DNA of 64,000 nt, from assembly GCA_016714565.1 (NCBI GenBank), contig JADKDM010000008.1:62001-126000 (forward strand), in the 5' to 3' direction. Below, piece by piece: positions 44,369-51,129 of this stretch. Under the pieces are notes generated by a model that did not search any database, had not been told where the DNA came from, and worked only from the letters and a program-made list of their open reading frames with translations. A program made the translations under genes and the position numbers. This stretch comes from Candidatus Villigracilis propinquus. Lineage in GTDB: Bacteria; Chloroflexota; Anaerolineae; Anaerolineales; Villigracilaceae. Positions within the stretch are counted from its first letter, which is position 1; the number at the start of each line of letters is the position of its first letter.

Positions 44369-45379
44369 ATGGATACTTTAAAGAAAACACTCGCCGTATT
44401 TTGTGCAGGCTTCTTTGTGATCACAGCCGTGGCTGCGCTCTTCTTTTTTAACTTTGACCGCAGAGCATTCACAACAGAAACCTACCAAAAAGCATTTGCC
44501 CGCGAAGATTTTTATAACAAGCTGCCCGGGATCATGGCAGATGTGATGATGTCTTCAACGACCGACCAGAGTCAGTTTCCTGTTGTCATGCGCGGCATGA
44601 GCCGTGAGGCGTGGGAGGCATTCTTCCGCACTCTGCTCCCGCCTGAGGCATTGAAGACAATGGGAGATGACGCATTGAATTCAACGTTCGCATACATCAG
44701 CATGCAAACGGATACAGCGCAGATCAATCTGGCTCCGTTGAAGGCAAGCATGGTCGGCGAGACGAGCGTGCAGGCGGTCCTTTCACTTTTGGGTACGCAG
44801 CCTCAATGTACCTTCGAGCAGATCGCACAAATGACACTTGGTTTATTCTCAGGCGGCCAGATCGAATTTTGCAACCCGCCTGCCGAGCTATACCCCGCAC
44901 TGACTCCGATCATTCAAAGTCAAATGCAATTTACCGCGGCGGCGATCCCGGACCAGATAACCATCATCACCGCGCCGCTGGAAAATGACCCGCGTCCAAG
45001 ATTGAAAACTGTGAGGTTCTTCATGCGACTCAGTCCACTCTTGCCGCTCGCTTTCCTGCTGGGAGTAACGCTCTTTGCCGTCAGGTCGATCAAGAGCTGG
45101 CTGATGTGGTGGGGAATTCCGTTTTTTATCACAGGCTTGCTTGCGTTCGTGATGAGCCTGATTGGAGCGCCCGTATTTGGCGCAGTCTTCCAACGCATGC
45201 TTGTCAATCGCATGTCCACCTACCTCCCCACTATTCTGCTGGAGTACGGCAACGACCTTGCCGCTGCTATGGTGAAAGCATTGCTCAACCCCATCCTCTG
45301 GCAGGGATTATTACTTGCTTTCCTTGGGTTGGGAATGGCAGCGGCAGGATATTTTATAAAAGAGCGAACGATCTCATAA
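44369..45379 (+). CDS. Conserved membrane protein of unknown function
   Basis: 336 residues. A signal-anchor helix at about 10-30, a large extracytoplasmic domain of about 200 residues with two cysteines (TQPQCTFEQ, IEFCNPP) that could form a disulfide, then three C-terminal helices (about 222-242, 246-270, 308-330). I do not recognise the family. No ribosome site is obvious; the gene directly follows the terminator. Confidence 0.65.
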   Translation: MDTLKKTLAVFCAGFFVITAVAALFFFNFDRRAFTTETYQKAFAREDFYNKLPGIMADVMMSSTTDQSQFPVVMRGMSREAWEAFFRTLLPPEALKTMGDDALNSTFAYISMQTDTAQINLAPLKASMVGETSVQAVLSLLGTQPQCTFEQIAQMTLGLFSGGQIEFCNPPAELYPALTPIIQSQMQFTAAAIPDQITIITAPLENDPRPRLKTVRFFMRLSPLLPLAFLLGVTLFAVRSIKSWLMWWGIPFFITGLLAFVMSLIGAPVFGAVFQRMLVNRMSTYLPTILLEYGNDLAAAMVKALLNPILWQGLLLAFLGLGMAAAGYFIKERTIS

Positions 45380-45388
45380 ATTAACCTC

Positions 45389-45416
45389 TTGACAAATAGA
45401 CGTTTATCTATATAAT
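45389..45416 (+). promoter_or_regulatory. arsR promoter with ArsR operator 1
   Basis: TTGACA (45389-45394), 16 bases, TATAAT (45411-45416). The spacer is occupied by the inverted repeat ATAGACGTTTATCTAT (45396-45411), the expected place for a repressor to block RNA polymerase. Confidence 0.75.
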
Positions 45417-45437
45417 ATCAAATAGAAAGTCATCAAT

Positions 45438-45749
45438 ATGAAATTCAACCCTGTCCTCTTTGCCAAAGCCATCTCTGACGAAACCCGCCAGAAGATCATG
45501 AACATCTGTTGCTGCGAGTCTCTTTCTGTGAATGAGATCGTAGAAAAATTGGATGTCTCTCAGCCCACCGTTTCGCACCACCTCGCCATCCTGCGCGAGG
45601 CTGATCTTGTTTCGATCCGCGAAGAAGGCAAGCAGACTTTCTACACCCTCAACCAGGAACGCGTTGCATATTGCTGCGGCCAGCTTATGGTCAAATTTGC
45701 GCCTGAGTCTGTTGCAACTGAAAACCTGTTGAAAACCATCAAGGCCTGA
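45438..45749 (+). CDS. arsR: ArsR-family transcriptional repressor
   Basis: 103 residues. Winged helix with recognition region VSQPTVSHHLAILREADLVS. An unusual run Cys24-Cys25-Cys26 lies at the start of the helix that carries the metal-binding CxC in classic ArsR, and Cys79-Cys80 near the C-terminus may complete a thiol site for As(III). It should repress its own gene and the two downstream units that carry the same operator. Confidence 0.88.
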   Translation: MKFNPVLFAKAISDETRQKIMNICCCESLSVNEIVEKLDVSQPTVSHHLAILREADLVSIREEGKQTFYTLNQERVAYCCGQLMVKFAPESVATENLLKTIKA

Positions 45750-45750
45750 T

Positions 45751-45788
45751 CGGGATGCGTCTTCAGCTGGGATGCATCCCGTTTTTTT
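45751..45788 (+). terminator. Terminator after arsR
   Basis: CGGGATGC pairs with GCATCCCG, followed by TTTTTTT. It separates arsR from the peptide gene, which therefore needs its own promoter. Confidence 0.8.
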
Positions 45789-45798
45789 GGCAAGTATC

Positions 45799-45814
45799 AT
45801 AGACAAACTTCTAT
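45799..45814 (+). promoter_or_regulatory. ArsR operator 2, upstream of the cysteine-rich peptide
   Basis: ATAGACAAACTTCTAT, the same ATAGA-N6-TCTAT architecture as operator 1. TTGGCA at 45787-45792 may be the -35, with the -10 inside or just after the right arm. Confidence 0.7.
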
Positions 45815-45831
45815 ATGAAAGGAGTAACCTC

Positions 45832-45918
45832 ATGAACGAATTACCTGTCGTCACCAATAATGACGAATGCTGTGAAGGCGAATGCTGCGGCGGCAACTGC
45901 GGCCCTGGTTGTTGCTAA
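45832..45918 (+). CDS. Cysteine-rich 28-residue peptide in the ars locus
   Basis: 28 codons plus stop, with AAGGAG 7 bases before the ATG. The first 11 residues are ordinary (MNELPVVTNND); the rest is CCEGECCGGNCGPGCC after a Glu, with seven cysteines in three CC or C groups and no Lys, Arg or His. The composition is metallothionein-like, and similar CC/C groups occur at the N-terminus of the adjacent ArsM (SCCGSDNCC). With an ArsR operator in front and a terminator behind arsR, it is probably an arsenite- or metal-inducible thiol peptide, a scavenger or carrier. Its function is inferred, not known. Confidence 0.7.
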   Translation: MNELPVVTNNDECCEGECCGGNCGPGCC

Positions 45919-45987
45919 GTTAGTACGATCTCTGTTCATCGTAAGATGGGCAGAGCGAATTCATCGGAAAATTTTTTACTCAAATTC

Positions 45988-46008
45988 ATAGATAAGCATC
46001 TATATAAT
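45988..46008 (+). promoter_or_regulatory. arsM promoter with ArsR operator 3
   Basis: ATAGATAAGCATCTAT (45988-46003), the same architecture as operators 1 and 2, immediately followed by and sharing a T with TATAAT (46003-46008). A clear -35 is not seen. Confidence 0.7.
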
Positions 46009-46021
46009 AAAGGAGACTCAA

Positions 46022-46819
46022 ATGACCCAATCCCCCACCCCCATCCATGAGACTGTTCGCGAGCATTATGCCGAGCGGATCAAGAGCAGCGCCTCTTGCT
46101 GCGGATCTGACAACTGCTGCAGTCCCGAAAGCAATCTCTACCCTGCTGATCTACTTACCACCGTCCCGTCTGACGTATCCAGCACCAGCTACGGCTGCGG
46201 TGACCCGATTACTCTCGCCTCACTAAAACCTGGGCAAACAGTACTTGACCTCGGCTCAGGCGCAGGACTCGATTGCTTATTGGCTGCCCAGAAAGTCGGT
46301 CCCGAAGGACGCGTGATCGGCGTGGACATGACTCCCGAAATGATCGAGCGTGCGCAAGCTAATGCGAAGCGAGTCAACGCAACGAATGTCGAATTCCGTC
46401 AGGGCTATCTCGAAGACCTCCCTGTTGACAGCAGCACTGTGGACGTTATCATTTCCAACTGCGTCATCAACCTCTCGCCTGACAAGGAAAAAGTGTTCAA
46501 CGAAGCCTTCCGCGTGCTTGCCCCTGGCGGCAAACTCGCCGTATCAGACATTGTCACAGATGGTGAACTCCCTGAAGTTGTTAGGAACAGTCTGAGCGCG
46601 TGGGCTGGCTGCGTGGCTGGCGCTGTGGAAGCGAAGGATTACATCGGCATGATGGAGTCCGTTGGCTTCACCGATATTTCCATCAAGCCTGTTTTCTTCG
46701 ACAAGGAAACCGTGGACAGCGCGCTGGATGAAATGAAACTGGATGTGACGGAATATCCGCGGGATGCAGTTTATAAAGCAGTGTACAGCGCGAAGATCAC
46801 GGCGTACAAACCTGCATAA
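46022..46819 (+). CDS. arsM: Arsenite S-adenosylmethionine methyltransferase ArsM
   Basis: 265 residues. SAM motif VLDLGSGAG, VDMTPEMIERA, and the ArsM-specific cysteines: Cys59 in SYGCGDP, Cys147 in ISNCVINL and Cys197 in AWAGCVAGA; the 50-residue spacing of the last two equals that of characterised ArsM enzymes. An extra N-terminal cysteine cluster (SCCGSDNCC, residues 25-33) may preload As(III). It methylates arsenite to less toxic or volatile forms. AAGGAG precedes the ATG, and an ArsR operator overlaps the promoter. Confidence 0.93.
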   Translation: MTQSPTPIHETVREHYAERIKSSASCCGSDNCCSPESNLYPADLLTTVPSDVSSTSYGCGDPITLASLKPGQTVLDLGSGAGLDCLLAAQKVGPEGRVIGVDMTPEMIERAQANAKRVNATNVEFRQGYLEDLPVDSSTVDVIISNCVINLSPDKEKVFNEAFRVLAPGGKLAVSDIVTDGELPEVVRNSLSAWAGCVAGAVEAKDYIGMMESVGFTDISIKPVFFDKETVDSALDEMKLDVTEYPRDAVYKAVYSAKITAYKPA

Positions 46820-46825
46820 GTAAAA

Positions 46826-46863
46826 CAGGTAACAGTCACTTTCGCGAAAGTGACTGTTACCTG
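46826..46863. terminator. Perfect 38-base palindrome after arsM
   Basis: CAGGTAACAGTCACTTTCG and its exact reverse complement with no unpaired loop bases. There is no T-run, so it may be a terminator working by structure, a recombination relic or a protein site. It lies 13 bases before the next gene. Confidence 0.5.
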
Positions 46864-46876
46864 TCACGGAGCAAAA

Positions 46877-47458
46877 ATGATGAGTGCCAACGAGTCAGAG
46901 TTCCAGAAAATCTACGATGCCTTTCAGCCAAAAATCCTTCGTTACCTGACACATCTGGCTAGCGAGTCTGAAGCCGAAGACCTGACACAGGAAACCTTCG
47001 TAAAAATTCATCAGAGACTGGAAAACTTTAGGGGTGAGTCGCAACTATCCACGTGGATCTATCGAATCGCAACAAATACCGCGTTGGACAGATTGAGGAG
47101 TCCATCCTTCCAGCGTGCTGCTCAAATATCATTATCGGAAAATTTGGATGAAACCGAACTTGCTGATAAGGTTATCTGTCCCGAAGATAAAAAACCTTTG
47201 ATAGAGAAACAGCTCATTCGAGAGGAAATGAACGAATGCATCCGAGGGTATATTGAAAAACTCCCAGAGAACTATAGAACTGTTCTCGTGTTAAGTGAGT
47301 GGGTGGGATTGAAAAACAACGAGATTGCCGAAATCCTGGGGGTTACGCTGGATGCTGTGAAAATCAGATTGCATCGCGCCAAAACAAAATTGAAAGAAGA
47401 ACTCGAAACTCATTGTGAATTTTATTGGGTCGAGGAAATGCCGTGCAGTGTGAAGTAA
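46877..47458 (+). CDS. ECF-type sigma factor with cysteine-containing tail
   Basis: 193 residues from the ATG at 46877 (CGGAG 7 bases upstream). Region 2 (EAEDLTQETFVKIHQRLENF, LSTWIYRIATNTALDRLRS) and region 4 (LPENYRTVLVLSEWVGLKNN, LDAVKIRLHRAKTKLKEEL) are intact. After region 4 is a short tail with two cysteines (HCEFYWVEEMPCSV) that could be redox- or metal-responsive. No anti-sigma gene is adjacent; the next gene is an AhpD-like protein, a known partner type for some ECF groups. Confidence 0.9.
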   Translation: MMSANESEFQKIYDAFQPKILRYLTHLASESEAEDLTQETFVKIHQRLENFRGESQLSTWIYRIATNTALDRLRSPSFQRAAQISLSENLDETELADKVICPEDKKPLIEKQLIREEMNECIRGYIEKLPENYRTVLVLSEWVGLKNNEIAEILGVTLDAVKIRLHRAKTKLKEELETHCEFYWVEEMPCSVK

Positions 47459-47531
47459 CTACATTCTGATGCAGGGGTGTATCCTTTTTTGATAAGCTCC
47501 GTCTACAAGGGTGGAAAGGAGACAATATTCC

Positions 47532-47825
47532 ATGAAACTTGATGATCGTATAAAAGCATTGATCGCAGTGGGCGCTTCCATCACTGCGAACTGCCAGCCG
47601 TGTCTGCAATCCACCACGAAAATGGCGTTGGAAAGCGGAGCCGACGAGCAGGAAATCGCAGAAGCAATCGAGGTCGGGAAAAGAGTCCGAGCAGGAGCAG
47701 CCTCCAAAATGGACAAGTTTATCCTTGACCTGAATTACGCAATCCCCGCTTCCGAAAGCTCAAGCAATGGGGGCTGTGGATGTGACTCATCTGTAAAAAT
47801 AGCAATGGAAGGTAAAAATGGATAA
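47532..47825 (+). CDS. AhpD-like/carboxymuconolactone decarboxylase family protein
   Basis: 97 residues from the ATG at 47532 (AAGGAG about 10 bases upstream). The AhpD-type redox motif is Cys21-Gln-Pro-Cys24 in ITANCQPCLQST, followed by ADEQEIAEAIEVGKRVRAGA. A Gly/Cys tail (NGGCGCDSS) is added at the C-terminus. It probably acts in thiol-based reduction. It overlaps the next membrane gene by 8 bases and follows the sigma gene by 73 bases, suggesting that it is part of that sigma regulon. Confidence 0.82.
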   Translation: MKLDDRIKALIAVGASITANCQPCLQSTTKMALESGADEQEIAEAIEVGKRVRAGAASKMDKFILDLNYAIPASESSSNGGCGCDSSVKIAMEGKNG

Positions 47826-48204
47826 GGCACAAGTCTTGAATCGCAAATATGAAACAGTAGCTTGGGGGTTGCTGGCCATTCTCTGGGGCATAACCATCTT
47901 GTTCGACTTCATCCCCTTTGGAGTTGGCATTTTGGGGACTGGCCTGATCGTACTCGGAATCAATGTAATTCGATCCATCAACAATCTTCCCACAAAGGAT
48001 GATAACAATGGATTCGGAATCCTTATGCTCGCATGGGGTGGACTCGAACTCTTGCGTCCGATCCTGCGCATCCTCTTCGAGTCTGCTGATTTGGACTGGG
48101 TGATCTTCGCGATCCTGTTAATCGGGTTGGGCTTGATTCTGTCCCTGCGCGGGTTTCTACGCCCATTGTCAACACACGAAAGAAGCAACAACCATGGATC
48201 TTGA
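47818..48204 (+). CDS. Small membrane protein of unknown function
   Basis: 128 residues with three to four helices in pairs (about 15-32, 36-52, 64-80, 94-115), each pair rich in Gly and Leu, and a basic C-terminus. It resembles the membrane part of LiaF-type or DUF5668-like proteins, but without a recognisable soluble domain. Overlaps at both ends (8 bases with the AhpD-like gene, 11 with the next) show tight operon coupling. Confidence 0.65.
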   Translation: MDKAQVLNRKYETVAWGLLAILWGITILFDFIPFGVGILGTGLIVLGINVIRSINNLPTKDDNNGFGILMLAWGGLELLRPILRILFESADLDWVIFAILLIGLGLILSLRGFLRPLSTHERSNNHGS

Positions 48205-48403
48205 AAATGGTAGAAACTTATTCCGAGGGATTTTGATCCTGATTGCCGCGGCAATTGCTTATTGGGTCAACCTAACCGTTGGGCTTGCACTTGCAGTGTT
48301 CGTTGGAGTGATGACTCTGCAAAGTGTATTTACAGGTTGGTGCCCTGCAGATTTTATTCTGCGGCCAATAAGATTGAAAAAGGAAATGGAGAGTAAAGAA
48401 TAG
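48194..48403 (+). CDS. DUF2892/YgaP-type small membrane protein
   Basis: 69 residues, two close helices (about 10-26 and 29-45) followed by GWCPADFILRPIRLKK. This GWCP ending is characteristic of the YgaP transmembrane domain (DUF2892), which in YgaP is fused to a rhodanese and handles sulfur. Here it stands alone as the last gene of the sigma/AhpD group, ended by a hairpin. Confidence 0.78.
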   Translation: MDLENGRNLFRGILILIAAAIAYWVNLTVGLALAVFVGVMTLQSVFTGWCPADFILRPIRLKKEMESKE

Positions 48404-48446
48404 CGCAAGTTCTTTCTTCATATCAAAATAGAACAGTCTTGGTTTG

Positions 48447-48478
48447 GTCGAGGATGGCAATGCCATCCTCGACTCATT
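48447..48478 (+). terminator. Terminator after the DUF2892 gene
   Basis: GTCGAGGATGGCA pairs with TGCCATCCTCGAC, followed by TCATTTA. Confidence 0.65.
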
Positions 48479-48502
48479 TAATGGATTGTTATGTTCTTCA
48501 TC

Positions 48503-48550
48503 TTGACAGTACAATCTTTAGGGGGTAAAAACAAACCGACCAGTCGGTTT
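48503..48550 (+). promoter_or_regulatory. tetR-type promoter and operator
   Basis: TTGACA (48503-48508), 17 bases, TAAAAA (48526-48531), followed at once by the palindrome AAACCGACCAGTCGGTTT (48533-48550), a classic TetR-family operator shape placed over the expected transcription start. Confidence 0.75.
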
Positions 48551-48568
48551 TTATTTTCAAGAGGCACA

Positions 48569-49165
48569 TTGCAACAGCGAAGCGAAGAAACAAGATCAAA
48601 GATCATTGAAGCGGCCGTCAAATTATTTTCCACACGCGGGTTCAATACCGCGAGCGTGGATGATATTTGCAAGGAAGCAGGCATCAGCAAGGGTGCGTTC
48701 TATCATCACTTTGAAAGCAAGCAGGCGCTCTTCCTTGCCTTGTTAGATGGATGGCTGGAAACCATTGATGCAGCCATCGAAGCATCGAAAGATAAAACGG
48801 TCCCTGAAACTTTCATACAAATCACCGAAGCCTTTCCATATATTTTTGCAACGGCGGGTGAAGGTCTGCCGATGTTCCTTGAATTCTGGCTACAAGCCAG
48901 CCGCGACGAAAAGATCTGGCAAGCCAGCATCATCCCCTACCGCCGCTATCACAAGCACTTCACATCTCTCATCAAAAAAGGCGTGGATGAAGGTTCCTTC
49001 GTTCCAGTGGATCCTGAATTAACCGCACGCATGATCGTCTCGATGGGAATGGGGTTACTGTTGCAAAGTCTGCTTGACCCGAAAGGCGCGAAATGGGAAA
49101 AGACCGCTCGCGAAATTACGAACATGATGATGGATACACTCCTTCTCAAAAGTGAGGCTCAATAA
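48569..49165 (+). CDS. TetR/AcrR family transcriptional regulator
   Basis: 198 residues from a TTG at 48569 with AAGAGG just upstream. The in-frame ATG at 48491 is rejected because that extension covers the promoter and operator. HTH: TRSKIIEAAVKLFSTRGFNT, VDDICKEAGISKGAFYHHF. The C-terminal ligand domain is all-helical with aromatic residues (FLEFWLQASRDEKIWQ). It likely represses itself and the epimerase gene that starts directly after its stop codon. Confidence 0.88.
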   Translation: MQQRSEETRSKIIEAAVKLFSTRGFNTASVDDICKEAGISKGAFYHHFESKQALFLALLDGWLETIDAAIEASKDKTVPETFIQITEAFPYIFATAGEGLPMFLEFWLQASRDEKIWQASIIPYRRYHKHFTSLIKKGVDEGSFVPVDPELTARMIVSMGMGLLLQSLLDPKGAKWEKTAREITNMMMDTLLLKSEAQ

Positions 49166-50137
49166 ATGTGGCTTGTAACGGGTGCAACAGGGCATATTGG
49201 AAATGTCCTTGTGCGAAAACTTTTGGAGCGCGGTGAAAAAGTTCGGGCGTTGATTCTGCCTGGCGAAAGCCGCGAATCAATTTCGGGATTAAAGGTTGAA
49301 GCGTTCGAGGGCGACATCCTCAACATGGATTCGGTATTCGAGTCCATGCAAGGCATTAAAGGCATCTTCCATCTGGCTGGTGTTATCTCGATCATGCCCG
49401 GGCCGAATCCGTTTGTGAGAAAAGTGAATGTGGAAGGCACAAAAAATATTCTGCGCGCCGCTGCTGAAAAAAGGATCAAGTTGATCTACACATCGTCCAT
49501 TCATGCAATTCAACGCGTGGAAAAGGGTGTGATCGATGAGAGCGTGCCGTACGACATGAACAACCCCTACGGCGCGTATGATCGCTCGAAGGCGGAGGCG
49601 ACGCTGGAAGTATTGAACGCGGCTCGTTCCGGGCTGGAAGCTGTTGTGGCCTGCCCCACCGGCGTGATCGGCCCGTATGATTTTCGCGGATCGATGATGG
49701 GTGCGGTCATCCACGATGCGGCAGTTGCGAAACCGACATTGTATGTGGATGGCGCATATGATTTCGTGGATGTGCGCGATGTAGCAGACGGGCTGATCGC
49801 TGCCGCAGAAAATGGCAAGCGCGGTGAGAGTTATATATTGTCGGGGCAGAAAATTACAGTGCGCTATTTGCTTGAGACCGTACGTGAAATTACAGGGAAG
49901 CATTTCTTTCAGATGAAGATCCCATTTGACCTTGCAAAGTTCGCGGCGATATTCACGCCCATGTATTATCGCTTCGCAAATGAGACGCCGCGTTTTACGC
50001 CGTATTCATTGGAGGTGCTGCAAAGTAATTCAAACATCAGCCATGCAAAAGCGACGCGTGAATTGGGTTACAAACCGCGCCCGATATTCGACAGCATTCG
50101 GGATGCGGTGAAATGGTTTTTGGAAAGCAGAAAGTAG
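49166..50137 (+). CDS. NAD(P)-dependent epimerase/dihydroflavonol-4-reductase-like (extended SDR)
   Basis: 323 residues. TGATGHIG cofactor motif at 5-12, TSSIHAI, catalytic YDRSK, and ACPTGVIGPYD, matching the dihydroflavonol reductase/hopanoid-associated sugar epimerase group. The substrate is not known. The ATG directly follows the TetR stop (TAAATG), so the two are in one operon and the ligand of the TetR is probably related to this enzyme's substrate. Confidence 0.85.
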   Translation: MWLVTGATGHIGNVLVRKLLERGEKVRALILPGESRESISGLKVEAFEGDILNMDSVFESMQGIKGIFHLAGVISIMPGPNPFVRKVNVEGTKNILRAAAEKRIKLIYTSSIHAIQRVEKGVIDESVPYDMNNPYGAYDRSKAEATLEVLNAARSGLEAVVACPTGVIGPYDFRGSMMGAVIHDAAVAKPTLYVDGAYDFVDVRDVADGLIAAAENGKRGESYILSGQKITVRYLLETVREITGKHFFQMKIPFDLAKFAAIFTPMYYRFANETPRFTPYSLEVLQSNSNISHAKATRELGYKPRPIFDSIRDAVKWFLESRK

Positions 50138-50138
50138 T

Positions 50139-50182
50139 AACGGCTTCAGCCGTTAAAAAAATCGGGCGACTAAAGTCGCCAC
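50139..50182. repeat. Tandem hairpin repeat (AACGGCTTCAGCCGTT and GGCGACTAAAGTCGCC)
   Basis: Two perfect short palindromes 10 bases apart, of a type scattered in many genomes. The first, with its A/T-rich right flank, may also act as a weak terminator for the epimerase gene. Confidence 0.6.
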
Positions 50183-50200
50183 TACATTAAGGAGATAAAC

Positions 50201-51064
50201 ATGAAAATAGTTACAGACAGCGCAGCGGATATGTCCAATGAAGAAATGGAACAATTGGGCGTGGTACAAGCCCCGTTATTCATCCAATTCCCTGAAGGCG
50301 AGATAAGCGCTGCTGATATTTCAGCAGATGATTTCTACAATCGCCTTGAGGCCATGCGGCCCGCCATCCCCACCACAGCGCAGCCATCCAGCGGTATCTT
50401 CGCGGAGTTGTATCGCAAACTGGCCGCAACTGAAAAGAATATTTTTTCAGTGCATATTTCATCTGGGCTAAGCGGCACGATCAATTCAGCGCGTGATGGC
50501 GGAGAGCAAGTGAAGGGCGAGGCAAACGTCAGTCATTGGGATACGCTCACCCTTTCAGGCGGGGAGCGTTTTCAGGTAATGGCAGCAGCACTTGCAAGCA
50601 AAGCAGGCTGGGCCATGGATGCAATTCAGGAACGCTTGAAGAAGATCCGCGAGAATACGGAAGTGATCTACACCCTGGACACGTTGGAATATCTCGCACG
50701 CGGCGGGCGCATTGGACGGGTAAAGGCTCTCGCTGGCGCATTGCTCAACCTCAAGCCCGTCATCCGCGTGGACACGGACGGCAAGTACAGCACAGTGGGC
50801 AATGGGCGCACATTGACCAAGTCCATTGGGATGATCTCGGATGGAATGCGTGAAAAGTATGGCAACACTCCTGTGTGGGTCACAGTGTTGCATGGCCGTT
50901 TTGCTGAAAAAGCAGACCAACTCGCGGCTGAGTTCAAGGAAAAATTAAATGTCGCCAAGCTGGAAGTAGTGCGCATCTCCCCTGTTTTGGGCGTACACAC
51001 GGGACCAGGTATTGTCGGTGCTGGAATTGTGCCAATGGAGTTGATGAGTGATCTGGTGAAGTAA
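50201..51064 (+). CDS. DegV family fatty-acid-binding protein
   Basis: 287 residues. DegV hallmarks: IVTDSAADMSNEEMEQLGV at the N-terminus, PTTAQPSSGIF, HISSGLSGTINSA, the LEYLARGGRIGRVKAL region and HTGPGIVGAG near the end. DegV/FakB proteins bind a fatty acid for a FakA kinase; no fakA is in the window. AAGGAG lies 7 bases before the ATG. Confidence 0.9.
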   Translation: MKIVTDSAADMSNEEMEQLGVVQAPLFIQFPEGEISAADISADDFYNRLEAMRPAIPTTAQPSSGIFAELYRKLAATEKNIFSVHISSGLSGTINSARDGGEQVKGEANVSHWDTLTLSGGERFQVMAAALASKAGWAMDAIQERLKKIRENTEVIYTLDTLEYLARGGRIGRVKALAGALLNLKPVIRVDTDGKYSTVGNGRTLTKSIGMISDGMREKYGNTPVWVTVLHGRFAEKADQLAAEFKEKLNVAKLEVVRISPVLGVHTGPGIVGAGIVPMELMSDLVK

Positions 51065-51088
51065 GTGAGTAACAAGTAATAAGTGAGA

Positions 51089-51124
51089 AGTAAAAGGACT
51101 TGCTGATCGCAAGTCCTTTTTACT
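51089..51124. terminator. Bidirectional terminator between degV-like and M48 genes
   Basis: AGTAAAAGGACTTGC pairs with GCAAGTCCTTTTTACT around a 5-base loop, preceded by a GTGAGTAACAAGTAATAAG repeat run. Confidence 0.75.
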
Positions 51125-51129
51125 TTGTG

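Noticed and set aside
48491..48568. ATG start 26 codons upstream for the TetR gene
   Set aside because: The extension would translate the -35, -10 and operator; the TTG at 48569 has a ribosome site and the family N-terminus.
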